Source of the DNA: UBA8904 sp035448625
GTDB lineage: Bacteria; Desulfobacterota; Syntrophia; Syntrophales; Smithellaceae
Direction of reading: 5' to 3'
Assembly (NCBI GenBank): GCA_035448625.1
Contig: DAOTJI010000002.1
Coordinates: forward strand, 8,550-72,549
Length of the DNA stretch: 64,000 bases
Shown: positions 48,723 through 57,371 of the stretch, piece after piece
Position numbering within the stretch: the stretch's first letter is position 1
How the letters are laid out: every line of letters starts with the position of its first letter
Position numbers and translations under genes: made by a program
The notes under the pieces: model-generated
The model's input: only the letters and a program-made list of their open reading frames with translations
Told to the model about the DNA's origin: nothing
The model's database searches: none

Positions 48723-50186
48723 CTACTGACCCCAGCCGTTCTTTCCTTTGCAGCGATCGAGTTTCTGATCCATCTCGGGAAGCACCTTGGCGGCGGGAAC
48801 CTTGTAAACCGGTCCTGTGTAAGAGGCGTTTTTAAACCAGTAGTAGGGAGGAATGTTCATCGAAATCTTCTGCCGTTCAGGCGGCACGTATTCGGTGACC
48901 CCCAGGTCCATGATCGCCTTGTGATCGCAGGCCCTCATCTTGACGACCTTGCCGTTGACATACTCGAAACTGTCGTTCTCCCAGACCTTGATGATCTTTT
49001 CCGGATCGGTGCTCTGAGCTCGCTCAACGACGCTCATGGCCCAGTAAGTGGTCATGACCCACGCGGCGGCATTGGCCGTGAAATGCTGAAAAGCAATGCT
49101 GCTGTAGGGCGGGGTTTTCCACTTCTTCTGCTGTTCCTTCCACGCGGTATACATTTTGATATGTTCCTTGGTTTTGAAGAAAGGCGTGGTGTCGTAGTAG
49201 GCGCTGATATTGGTCAGGCCTTTGGTGCCTTCAACGCCCGTTTCGTTGAGATAATTGGGTTCGTCCACGTAAACGTTGGCAAAAGGCAGCATAATGCCCA
49301 TCTGGCGCGCCTGCTTCAGAAGGTTGCCCGCGTCGGGGAGCCAATCGCCCGTGAAGATGACTTCGGCGCCGGACATCTTGATCTTGGTGAGATAAGGAGC
49401 ATAGTCCGTCAGGAAAAGCTTATGAAAATCTTCACCCACAATTTCCGCTTCCGGGTAATATTCTTTCAGCCCATTCTTGAAATCTTGTGCAAACTGACGA
49501 CCGAAGGCGTAATCCTGATTGAGGATGTAGAATTTTTTCTCCTTTTTGCGAATCTGACCGTAATAATAGGCCAGACCGCGAGCAACGGAAGCGGTGGAGA
49601 AGGTGGCATGGAAAGCATAAGGAGAGAAGTTGGTGGCGTCCTGTAAATCATCGGACATGCACGTGGCATTGATCGCGATAATTTTGTACTTTCTGGCCGT
49701 TTCATTGATGATCTTCATGAAATGACTGCCGTCGGTCCCCCAGAAAAAATGCACTTTTTCCTGCAGGGCCATGCGTTCGGTGACTTTTTTGCATTGGTCC
49801 ACTTTGGACTGGTGATCGGCTTTGATCACTTCGATGAGTTTCTTTTTGCCGTCCACCAGAAGGCCGCCCCGCTTGTTGATGTCGTGAGCCACCCATTGCA
49901 CCATGGCGTAGTAAATCTGACCGTTGTAGGCGCTGGGACCGGAGAAAGCCGCGACGACGGCGATTTTAATCGTATCGCCGGAGGGGGTGACGGGAGCCCC
50001 GGGATCAAAATCCGACATATCCGACATTTTCTTGACGTCAAAAGAGGCGGCTGCGGAGGGTTTGGGGGCTTTTGAGGCTTTGTCCGCTTTTTTAGCCGAA
50101 AACGCGATGGACGGATTGAACGCGACCAGCGTAATGACAACCAGTGCAAGAAAAACAACTGAAAGACACTTACCAATCTGCTTCAT
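48723..50186 (-). CDS. ABC transporter periplasmic substrate-binding protein, branched-chain amino acid (LivJ-like) family
   Basis: The 487-residue product has a signal peptide ending AFSA, a lysine/alanine-rich linker and a type 1 periplasmic-binding fold (IKIAVVAAFSGPSAYNGQ, NKRGGLLVDGKK, FFWGTDGSHFM, LNQDYAFGRQFAQDF, VIFTGDWLPDAGNLL). It is longer than LivJ, with additions in the C-terminal lobe. It stands as an orphan: no permease or ATPase gene is near. It lies downstream of two SDR genes after 333 bases and might import the substrate of that catabolic cluster. GGAGG precedes the ATG. Confidence 0.88.
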   Translation of the reverse strand: MKQIGKCLSVVFLALVVITLVAFNPSIAFSAKKADKASKAPKPSAAASFDVKKMSDMSDFDPGAPVTPSGDTIKIAVVAAFSGPSAYNGQIYYAMVQWVAHDINKRGGLLVDGKKKLIEVIKADHQSKVDQCKKVTERMALQEKVHFFWGTDGSHFMKIINETARKYKIIAINATCMSDDLQDATNFSPYAFHATFSTASVARGLAYYYGQIRKKEKKFYILNQDYAFGRQFAQDFKNGLKEYYPEAEIVGEDFHKLFLTDYAPYLTKIKMSGAEVIFTGDWLPDAGNLLKQARQMGIMLPFANVYVDEPNYLNETGVEGTKGLTNISAYYDTTPFFKTKEHIKMYTAWKEQQKKWKTPPYSSIAFQHFTANAAAWVMTTYWAMSVVERAQSTDPEKIIKVWENDSFEYVNGKVVKMRACDHKAIMDLGVTEYVPPERQKISMNIPPYYWFKNASYTGPVYKVPAAKVLPEMDQKLDRCKGKNGWGQ

Positions 50187-50519
50187 CTGACTTTCCTCCC
50201 GATTATCTGCTGATTCCGCAAGAGGTCCACGTTTTGTATTTTCCAGAGGCGTCGGTACCCGGGGATACCGCAGTGTCTCACATCCCGCTTTTGCCGGGAT
50301 TGGAATCCGGGATCCATCTTACGGTTTCATGTTATCATTACCCCGGATGGCCAAGCAATCATGTGGCAACGGTGATGCAGTCTGGTCAACATAAAACGTT
50401 TCATGGTGCTCTTTGAACTTTATATTGAATCACGGTCGATAGTTTCGAGTTATAAAAGTTCATTATGATCAATCGATTACGACGGTTATTCAATAAAATA
50501 CGGATTTTTGTTTGATTCC
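50187..50519. other. Intergenic region upstream of the substrate-binding protein, no gene seen
   Basis: This 333-base stretch has no credible ORF. It holds a small hairpin of the form ATCCCG-loop-CGGGAT near 50282-50300 followed by an ATCCGGGATC word, similar to common short intergenic repeats, and an AT-rich patch at 50490-50518. Promoters for the minus-strand gene must lie here but none is clear. Confidence 0.4.
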
Positions 50520-51287
50520 TTATGAGTGAATGGCCTGGCCGCCTCCAATAACCATTTCCCTTCCCGTCATAAACGATGCTTCTTCAGAACACATCCACAG
50601 CACGGCCCCGGCGATTTCTTCCGGCTTGCCGAACCGCTTCATGGGAATCATCGCCAGGGTCAGATCCTTGATGCGGGGATTGTCTTTCCAGGGTTCTTCG
50701 AGCATGGGCGTATGGATGAATCCCGGGCAGACGGCGTTGATGCGCACGTTTTTGTGAGCGTAATCCAGCGCGGCGGCACGGGTCAGCCCCAGCACGGCGT
50801 GTTTGCTGGCCGCGTAAATCGACAGACCGACTTCCGTGCAAATGCCGGCGATGGACGAATTGTTCACGATCGCGCCGCCTTCTTTCACCATCAGCGGAAT
50901 TTCATGTTTCATACAGAACCAGACGCCCTTTACATTCGTGCTCATCATCTGGTTCCATTCCTCCATCGTCGTGTTGACGAACCGCCGCATCGACGAAGAG
51001 CTGACCCCCGCGTTGTTGAAAGCGCAGTCCAGCCGGCCATATTCATCCCTGATGATGCGGAAAAGGTTTTCGATGTCCTGTTTTTGCCTGACGTCGGTTC
51101 GAATAAACCGCGCCCGGCCTTTTTCATTGTGTATTTCTTCAACAACGGCCCGGCCTGCATCCTCTCTGCGGGCCGCGATCACAACCACGGCGCCCTCGCG
51201 GCCAAACGCCTTCGCGGTGGCGCGGCCGATGCCTGAATTTCCGCCGGTAACCAAAACCACTTTATCCTGGAATCTGTTCGATCTCAA
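50520..51287 (-). CDS. Short-chain dehydrogenase/reductase, paralogue 1
   Basis: The 255-residue classical SDR has the NAD(P)-binding TGGNSGIG, the FNNAGV motif, catalytic Ser in NNSSIAG and YAASK. The acceptor is probably a hydroxyacyl or keto compound of the surrounding catabolic cluster. The start is TTG at 51287 with AAGGAG 7 bases upstream; the earlier open frame only overlaps the upstream SDR gene. It has the same length and an evidently common origin with the gene before it, separated by 29 bases. Confidence 0.9.
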   Translation of the reverse strand: MRSNRFQDKVVLVTGGNSGIGRATAKAFGREGAVVVIAARREDAGRAVVEEIHNEKGRARFIRTDVRQKQDIENLFRIIRDEYGRLDCAFNNAGVSSSSMRRFVNTTMEEWNQMMSTNVKGVWFCMKHEIPLMVKEGGAIVNNSSIAGICTEVGLSIYAASKHAVLGLTRAAALDYAHKNVRINAVCPGFIHTPMLEEPWKDNPRIKDLTLAMIPMKRFGKPEEIAGAVLWMCSEEASFMTGREMVIGGGQAIHS

Positions 51288-51316
51288 AGAGTCTCTCCTT
51301 TCTTGCGCCCGTCCGC

Positions 51317-52084
51317 TCAGGATGAAACGCCCTGGCCTCCGGCAACCGCCAGTTCTTTTCCCGTCATAAACGCGGATGCATCGGAACAAAGCCACAGCAC
51401 GGCACCGGCGATTTCTTCCGGCTCGCCGGTTCTTCTCATGGGGGTTTTGGCCAGAAGCATCTCCTTCATCCGGGGAAAGCGGCCCATGGGGCCTTCCAGC
51501 ATTTCCGTGCGGATGGGGCCCGGACAGACGGCGTTAACGCGGATATTTTTACCGGCGTATTCCAGCGCGGCGGTTTTCGTGAGGCCGAGAATGCCGTGTT
51601 TGCTGGCGCAGTAACCGGCCAAACCGTATTCGCCCGTCATGCCGAGGATGGATGCGGTGTTTACAATGACGCCGCCGCCCTGACGGATCATGACGGCAAG
51701 CTCCTGTTTCATGCACAGCCAGGTTCCGCGGAGATTTGTGTTGAGCACATCATCCCATTCCTCTTCGGGAATTTTGGCGGCGGGCGGCATGGTCCCTGAA
51801 CTGATGCCGGCATTGTTGAAAGCATAATCGAGGCGTTTGCAGCGGGATAAGATGTCGTTGAACAGACGGTCGATTTCGTCGGAAATCCGGATATCCGTTT
51901 TGACAAAAACAGCGTCGCCGCCGTTGCTTTTTATTTCATCGACAACCTGATGGCCGAGGGTTTCCCGCCGGGCGGCAATGACGACGAAAGCGCCCTCGCG
52001 GGCAAATGCTTTGGCCGTGGCGCATCCGATGCCGGATGTACCGCCCGTAACCAGAACGACTTTGTTTTCGAATCTTCTGATTTC
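51317..52084 (-). CDS. Short-chain dehydrogenase/reductase, paralogue 2
   Basis: Another classical SDR of exactly 255 residues: TGGTSGIG, FNNAGIS, NTASILG and YCASK. A TTG start at 52084 is 8 bases from GGAGG and aligns with the TTG start of the paralogue (LEIRRFENKVVLVTGG against LRSNRFQDKVVLVTGG), so I prefer it over ATG at 52123, which would overlap a palindromic operator. The tandem duplicates probably act on related substrates or as two subunits of one enzyme. Confidence 0.9.
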   Translation of the reverse strand, partial: EIRRFENKVVLVTGGTSGIGCATAKAFAREGAFVVIAARRETLGHQVVDEIKSNGGDAVFVKTDIRISDEIDRLFNDILSRCKRLDYAFNNAGISSGTMPPAAKIPEEEWDDVLNTNLRGTWLCMKQELAVMIRQGGGVIVNTASILGMTGEYGLAGYCASKHGILGLTKTAALEYAGKNIRVNAVCPGPIRTEMLEGPMGRFPRMKEMLLAKTPMRRTGEPEEIAGAVLWLCSDASAFMTGKELAVAGGQGVSS

Positions 52085-52121
52085 CAAAAAACTTTCCTCC
52101 CGCGCCGTATTTTGATTTGAC

Positions 52122-52145
52122 AAAATAAAACGAGCGTTTTATTTT
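52122..52145. promoter_or_regulatory. Perfect 22-of-24 palindrome upstream of the SDR pair, candidate TetR operator
   Basis: AAAATAAAACG and CGTTTTATTTT are perfect inverted arms around a 2-base centre. It lies about 40 bases before the SDR translation start; a TTGACA (minus strand, 52174-52169) lies just upstream of it. The size and symmetry fit a TetR-family dimer site, and a similar sequence occurs near the tetR gene at 55350. Confidence 0.65.
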
Positions 52146-52558
52146 TCCCTATATAAAGAAGGGTCCCCTGTCAATACAATTTTGATGAAAGTATTTGTTA
52201 AATTAGCACATTATATATCTAATAACTTAAAATATTTGACAATTTTCCAACAACATTACGTGAAGCTGAATGAACGTCCGTTTTATATATATGACGGACT
52301 GCCTTGACGTAAACGTAAAATTCCTTAGAAAATCATTCAGAGGGCGTTTCTTCCATCAAGATTTTGCGATCTCGTCGGAAAGAAACATCAGAACATCCGG
52401 GCGAAAGCGGCTGTTTTTCAGCAACCGGGGCGTCGCCGCGGCCGGAGACCGGGAGAAGACGATAACGGCCGCCGGCGAATGCGCGAGATGCATCAACGAT
52501 ATGCCCAAGGTCGACGATAGGGTGCAGAAGATCGTGAAAAAAACGGCCGTCCTAGAAA
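52146..52558. other. Intergenic region, only doubtful ORFs
   Basis: Left part (52146-52260) is AT-rich promoter DNA of the SDR pair. Right part (52270-52558) is open on both strands: a 108-codon plus-strand frame and a 68-codon minus-strand frame that begins with GTG overlapping the stop of the flavin reductase. Neither resembles a family I know and neither has a ribosome site. It could be a decayed gene. Confidence 0.3.
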
Positions 52559-54496
52559 TCACAGCTCCCAGGCGGCCCGCGCTCCTTCTTCCGTAGCTTC
52601 GATGATCCGGCGGGGCGAGCTCGCGTCGCCCACCGTCTTGAACGGAATGCCGAGTTTTTCCAAAACGGCTTCCAGCGTGTTGACGGGTTTCATACCGGCG
52701 GCGACGACGATTTGATCCACGGGGGTGATGACGGAGGTCTGTCCTTCGGCGCTGAACGTGACGCCCGTCTCATCGATCGCCGTTACGCGGGCGCCGAAGA
52801 GAAGCTTGCAGCCGCGGTCCCGCAGACGTTTGTGCAGCATGTAGCCGTGGGAGGTGATCTTGAGCACCGGCGAGCGCTTGAGCATTTCCAGGATCGTGAC
52901 GGTTTTGCCCCGCTCGGTCAGGAAATCGGCCGTCTCCATGCCGATGAGCGCTCCGCCGATGATGACGATGTTTTCCCGGGGAGCGATCCGGCCGTCGAGG
53001 ATCTGCCAGGCGTCGCAAACATTTGCGCCGTCAATGCCCGGAATCGCCGGAACCAGCTTTTCTCCGCCGGTGGCCAGAAACACAACGTCCGGTTTCACTT
53101 CTTTGAGCAAGGCTTCGTCCACTTCCGTTTCGCTTTTAATGGTGACGCCCGTCTTACGGACCTGGCCGATCAGCCAGTCGATCCACTGACCGTAAATTTC
53201 CTTGTGAGGCGGAATCTGCGCGTAGCGGATCTGGCCTCCCAGGACGCTCTTTTTTTCAAAAAGCGTGACGCGATGCCCCAGACGGTCCGCCTCGGCGGCC
53301 GCCGTGAGACCCGCGGGACCCGCTCCCACGACCCAGACGTTTTTCGGCTTGGCTGTTTTTTCCAGGGGATAAAGCATCTCCTGGCCGGTTTCGGGATTGA
53401 TGGAACAGCGGATGTTGCCCTCACCGAGGATTTCCCGTTCGATGCATCCCTGATTGCAGGCGATGCACAGACGGATGTCTTCCGTTCGGCCTTCCTGCGC
53501 TTTCACCAGGAAGTCCGGATCCGCCAGAAACTGCCGGCCGAAAGCGATCAGATCCGCTTCGCCGCGGGCCAGGGATTCCTCGGCCGCAGCGGGATCGGTG
53601 AAACGTCCGACGGCGATGACGGGAACGGACACGACGTCCTTCATTTTGCGCGCCAGCCAGGCGTTGAATCCGGGGGCAAATTCCGCCGGCGCCTGGGTGA
53701 TGCCGCCGGGACTGCCGTGCGTGCCGAAAGAGGCGTGAAGGATGTCGGCGCCGGCCTGTACGAAATCAGGAGCGATTCTCTGCATGTCGTCCGCGCTGTA
53801 TCCGCCCTTGATGAACTCTTCCGCCGAGATGCGGATGGAGACGGGGTAATCGGCACCCACCTGCCGCCGGATTTCCCGGATGACGTCCAGAACGAAACGC
53901 GAACGCTCCCGGAGCGTTTTTCCGCCGTATTCATCGGTGCGCTGATTGGAAAGAGCCGACAAAAACTGCGTCAGCAGATAGCCGTGGGCGCAGTGAATTT
54001 CCACGGCATCGAATCCGGCGGCGCGCGCCCGGGCCGCCGCCCGGCCGAAATCCGCGATCACGTCTTCGATCTGGGTCTTCGTCATTTCCCGTGGAGTGCC
54101 CTTGAAGACGATGCTCGGGATCGCCGAAGGCGCCACCGCTCGCCCCTTGCCCAACAGGTAAAGGCTTTCACGGCCGCTGTGATGCAGCTGCAGGGCGATT
54201 TTGCAGCCCGCTTCGTGGGCGGCCCGGGCCATCCGGCCAAGACCGGGAAGAAAACGGTCGTCATAAGCCGCAAGCTGATGCGGGGATACCATGCCGTCGG
54301 GATGAACGCCGGTGATCTCCGTGATGATCAGGCCGGGCCGTCCCTTGGCCCTGCGTTTCAGGTAGGCGAGGTTCTCGTCGCTGACGGTGCCGTCGGCGTT
54401 TCCCAGATTGGTTCCCATGGGGGGCATGACCACGCGGTTGGCGAGGGTCATCGATTTCACGGTCAGCGGGGACAAAAGGTGACGAAAGGCGCTCAT
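52559..54496 (-). CDS. NADH:flavin oxidoreductase with Fe-S cluster (2,4-dienoyl-CoA/enoate reductase family)
   Basis: The 645-residue product has an N-terminal old-yellow-enzyme TIM barrel (NRVVMPPMGTN, LQLHHSGRES, DAVEIHCAHGYLLTQFLS, FGRQFLADPD), a 4Fe-4S motif (CIACNQGC then a fourth Cys after 12 residues), and a C-terminal FAD/NAD domain (VVGAGPAGLTAA, VIIGGALIGMETADF). This is the FadH/BaiCD/enoate reductase layout, reducing alpha,beta-unsaturated acids or CoA esters by flavin and Fe-S electron transfer. AAGGAG precedes the ATG. It follows the tetR gene by 21 bases, so the two are one transcript. Confidence 0.93.
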   Translation of the reverse strand: MSAFRHLLSPLTVKSMTLANRVVMPPMGTNLGNADGTVSDENLAYLKRRAKGRPGLIITEITGVHPDGMVSPHQLAAYDDRFLPGLGRMARAAHEAGCKIALQLHHSGRESLYLLGKGRAVAPSAIPSIVFKGTPREMTKTQIEDVIADFGRAAARARAAGFDAVEIHCAHGYLLTQFLSALSNQRTDEYGGKTLRERSRFVLDVIREIRRQVGADYPVSIRISAEEFIKGGYSADDMQRIAPDFVQAGADILHASFGTHGSPGGITQAPAEFAPGFNAWLARKMKDVVSVPVIAVGRFTDPAAAEESLARGEADLIAFGRQFLADPDFLVKAQEGRTEDIRLCIACNQGCIEREILGEGNIRCSINPETGQEMLYPLEKTAKPKNVWVVGAGPAGLTAAAEADRLGHRVTLFEKKSVLGGQIRYAQIPPHKEIYGQWIDWLIGQVRKTGVTIKSETEVDEALLKEVKPDVVFLATGGEKLVPAIPGIDGANVCDAWQILDGRIAPRENIVIIGGALIGMETADFLTERGKTVTILEMLKRSPVLKITSHGYMLHKRLRDRGCKLLFGARVTAIDETGVTFSAEGQTSVITPVDQIVVAAGMKPVNTLEAVLEKLGIPFKTVGDASSPRRIIEATEEGARAAWEL

Positions 54497-54517
54497 GGTA
54501 TTCTCCTTGGCATGAAG

Positions 54518-55162
54518 TTATGTGTAATCGGGAATGACGGCCTTGAGAATCGTTTCTTCCGACAGGGACAGAAACTCTTCACGGCTGTAACGCTTCAGAT
54601 TCCAGCTTCTCAGCGGATACAAAGAGAGCTGGAAAACCAGCATATTGGCGGCAAAAAAAGGATCCCGGACGTGAAAAACCCTTTTTTCCACACCCCGGGC
54701 GATAATTTTTTCAAAAAACGCGACGAGATCTCCTTCTTTCTTCAAAACGATTTTTAGAAACTTGGGCGGCAGAACTCTGGTTTCACGATACATCATCAGG
54801 ACGTCGCTCGTGACGTCGTGGATCATGATCAGCAATTGATGCAGGGCTTTTTGCAACTGCTCCTTCGGATCTTCAATGTCCAGAATTCCCTCGCGCTGGA
54901 GCCATTCCATGGCGGGATCGTGATAGGTTTCAAAAGAAAGGCAAAGAATGTCTTCTTTGCTGCTGATATAGTTATAAAGATTCCCGAGATTGATGCCCGT
55001 CGCTTTGGAAATGTCGCGCATGGTGGTCTGCGCGTAACCCTTCTTAATGAACAGCCGGGTGGCTTTTTTGACGATTTTAGCTTTTCGGTTGTTGACGGTT
55101 TCCTGGCGCGCCGGTGCTTGTGTTTCCCGAATGTCATCATGGATTTGGTCAATGTCGCTCAT
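54518..55162 (-). CDS. TetR/AcrR family transcriptional regulator
   Basis: The 214-residue product has the N-terminal helix-turn-helix (ATRLFIKKGYAQTTMRDISK then GINLGNLYNYISSKEDIL) and a helical ligand-binding domain that resembles acyl-CoA-responsive members. The first 25 residues are polar and extra. It heads the transcript with the flavin reductase and is divergent from the CoA ligase gene. I infer that it represses both directions and perhaps the SDR pair through the palindromes at 52122 and 55350, released by an acyl-CoA intermediate. Confidence 0.9.
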   Translation of the reverse strand: MSDIDQIHDDIRETQAPARQETVNNRKAKIVKKATRLFIKKGYAQTTMRDISKATGINLGNLYNYISSKEDILCLSFETYHDPAMEWLQREGILDIEDPKEQLQKALHQLLIMIHDVTSDVLMMYRETRVLPPKFLKIVLKKEGDLVAFFEKIIARGVEKRVFHVRDPFFAANMLVFQLSLYPLRSWNLKRYSREEFLSLSEETILKAVIPDYT

Positions 55163-55694
55163 AAGGTTCCTTTCCGGATGGAAATATCCGTGCGTGTTCG
55201 CGGAAGTTCGGCGCGGGCCTGCATCCCGTTGTTCTTTGCAGAGGTTAAATGGTTTCCCTGACAGAATGTTTCTTCACACGCGATGACGTGTGAATCGCCC
55301 CAGTGATTCGTCTTTATAACCCAACCGCACCGTTAAAAGCAAGACTCAACAAATAAAACATACGTTTGTTTAGCATAATTATGTAAATATTTGCAATAAC
55401 AAAGTAAATGTTAAAATTAAATTTATTGAATATTTAGAAAGAATTGTGTATTAAAGCGGCCGGCGATCATGATGCCGGACATAAAGAACCGGCTCACGGT
55501 TTTTTTGAATACTGGAGCATTTCCGTGATTTCTGAAGCATTCCGGACATCCTTACTTTTCGAGCCTTTCATTGCATTGGACCGCGATATCCGGCAGACGA
55601 CGGAGCTTAAAACGGAATCTACCGCGAGCGGCAACCACTACTATACCAATAGCGAGTTCTTGACTCGACTCTTTATAATTTTAGGAGGTAAACG
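55163..55694. other. Divergent control region between tetR and the CoA ligase, no gene seen
   Basis: This 532-base AT-rich region holds the candidate operator at 55350-55373. Frames open within it have no ribosome site or recognisable product. Promoters are likely near 55340-55440, but no pair of hexamers is convincing. The ligase ribosome site (AGGAGG) is at its right end. Confidence 0.5.
55350..55373. promoter_or_regulatory. Candidate second TetR operator
   Basis: AAATAAAAC followed by a short spacer and CGTTTGTTT matches the palindrome at 52122 at about 16 of 24 positions, with imperfect symmetry. It sits in the tetR/ligase divergent region, a natural place for autoregulation. Confidence 0.5.
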
Positions 55695-57359
55695 ATGTAC
55701 GAAGCAAAACCCTGGGTAAAGTATTACGATTATAATGTCCCCCACACCATTCAATTCCCGAAAATCCCCGTTCAGAGCCTGGTCCATCTGGCGGCCACCA
55801 TGTTTCCCCGCAAGGCCGCGACCAACATCTACGGATCGACGATGACGTTTCGTCAGATCCGCTCCCAGATGCTGAGGCTGTCCAATGCTCTGATCAAGAT
55901 GGGCGTTAAGAAAGGCGACCGCGTGGGTCTGGCGCTTCCCAACTGCCCCCAGTATATCGTCGCTTACTACGCCACGCTGTCGGCGGGCGCGATCGTCGTG
56001 AACATGAACCCCCTCTACACCCATGACGAGCTCAAGTTCATGATGGAAAATTCCGGTTTGCAGACTTTGTTTACGTTTGACACGGTTCTGCCGGTGATGC
56101 GACCGCTGGCCAAAGAGCTGGGGTTGAAAAACGTCATCATCACCAAAGTAACGGATTACATCCAGGGCTTCCCGGTCAGTACGGCAAAAAGCCTGGAGCT
56201 CGAGGAAGGCTGGAAGCATTTCTCCGAACTGGTGGAAAGCTCCACGGATGAAAGCATGCCGAGAGTCGCAGTGACGTCCGAAGATCCCGCCCTGATCCAG
56301 TTCACGGGAGGCACGACGGGACTGCCGAAAGGAGCGCTGCTCACGCATTTCAACCTCATCGCCGGCACCTTGCAGGGCTCGCTTTGGGGAAATTCCATCA
56401 CGACTTACATTCCCCACGCGCAGCGGGCCGTCATCGCCGCCATTCCCTATTTCCACATTTACGGCAATACGTTTTCCATGAACTGGGGGATGTTCAACGC
56501 CGCCACACAGGTGATGTTTCCGAGATTCGAACTGGAAGAATTCATGGCCGTTCTGGCCGGCGTCGATGAAATCACCTACTTCCCCACCGTGCCGACGATG
56601 GTAACGGCCATCGTCAATCATCCCAAGGCCGCCGAAATGGATCTGGGCGCCAAGATCCGCCTGCTCAGCACGGGCGGCGCTCCCATGCCCGTCGAACTCA
56701 TCCAACGGGTCAAGGACATCGGGATCTTTTTCAATGAAGGCTGGGGCATGAGTGAAACGGCTTCCGTCGGCATCAGCATTCCGATCCTGCGCCACAAACC
56801 GGGATCCATCGGCTGTCCATACCCCGGCAATGACGTGCGGCTGGTCGATATCGAAACGGGGCTGAACGACGTCAAACCCGGCGAACCGGGTGAAATTCTG
56901 CTGAAAGGCCCCACGGTCATGAAGGAGTACTGGCAGAATCCCGAAGAAACGGCCAACCAGTTGAAGGACGGGTGGCTTTCCACCGGCGATATTGCGCAGA
57001 TGGACGAAGACGGGTACTTCTACATCGTGGACCGCAAGAAAGACATGATCATCGCCGGCGGGTTCAACATCTACCCGCGCGAAGTGGATGAAGTTCTGTA
57101 TCAGCATCCCAAGGTGGCCGAGGCGATTTCCGCCGGCGTTCCGGACACGTATCGCGGGGAAACCGTCAAAGCTTTTATTGTGCTGAAGCCGGGCCAGGAA
57201 GCCACGGAAAAGGAAATCATCGATTTCTGCAAACAGAAGCTGGCGCCCTACAAGGTGCCGAAACTGATCGAATTCCGCAAGGAGCTGCCCAAATCCGCCG
57301 TCGGCAAGATTCTGCGCAAAATCCTGCGGGACGAAGAACTTTCGAAGAGCAAAAAATAA
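55695..57359 (+). CDS. Long/medium-chain acyl-CoA ligase (AMP-forming)
   Basis: The 554-residue AMP-binding enzyme has the P-loop FTGGTTGLPKGA, the GWGMSETAS core, the hinge STGDIAQMDEDGYFYIVDRKKD and the catalytic lysine near the end in SAVGKILRK. It activates a carboxylic acid to its CoA thioester with ATP. The start EAKPWVKYYDYNVP is typical of FadD-like ligases of anaerobes. AGGAGG lies before the ATG. It is followed after 12 bases by the HpaB-family gene, so it probably supplies that enzyme's CoA substrate. Confidence 0.93.
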   Translation: MYEAKPWVKYYDYNVPHTIQFPKIPVQSLVHLAATMFPRKAATNIYGSTMTFRQIRSQMLRLSNALIKMGVKKGDRVGLALPNCPQYIVAYYATLSAGAIVVNMNPLYTHDELKFMMENSGLQTLFTFDTVLPVMRPLAKELGLKNVIITKVTDYIQGFPVSTAKSLELEEGWKHFSELVESSTDESMPRVAVTSEDPALIQFTGGTTGLPKGALLTHFNLIAGTLQGSLWGNSITTYIPHAQRAVIAAIPYFHIYGNTFSMNWGMFNAATQVMFPRFELEEFMAVLAGVDEITYFPTVPTMVTAIVNHPKAAEMDLGAKIRLLSTGGAPMPVELIQRVKDIGIFFNEGWGMSETASVGISIPILRHKPGSIGCPYPGNDVRLVDIETGLNDVKPGEPGEILLKGPTVMKEYWQNPEETANQLKDGWLSTGDIAQMDEDGYFYIVDRKKDMIIAGGFNIYPREVDEVLYQHPKVAEAISAGVPDTYRGETVKAFIVLKPGQEATEKEIIDFCKQKLAPYKVPKLIEFRKELPKSAVGKILRKILRDEELSKSKK

Positions 57360-57371
57360 GGAGATGCGAGC

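Noticed and set aside
50490..50516. Possible third copy of the TetR palindrome before the substrate-binding protein gene
   Set aside because: It has similar AT words but poor symmetry and about half the positions matching, so it is not distinguishable from chance.
52712..54757. 681-codon plus-strand open frame
   Set aside because: It is the mirror of the flavin oxidoreductase gene; the minus strand has all family motifs and a ribosome site.
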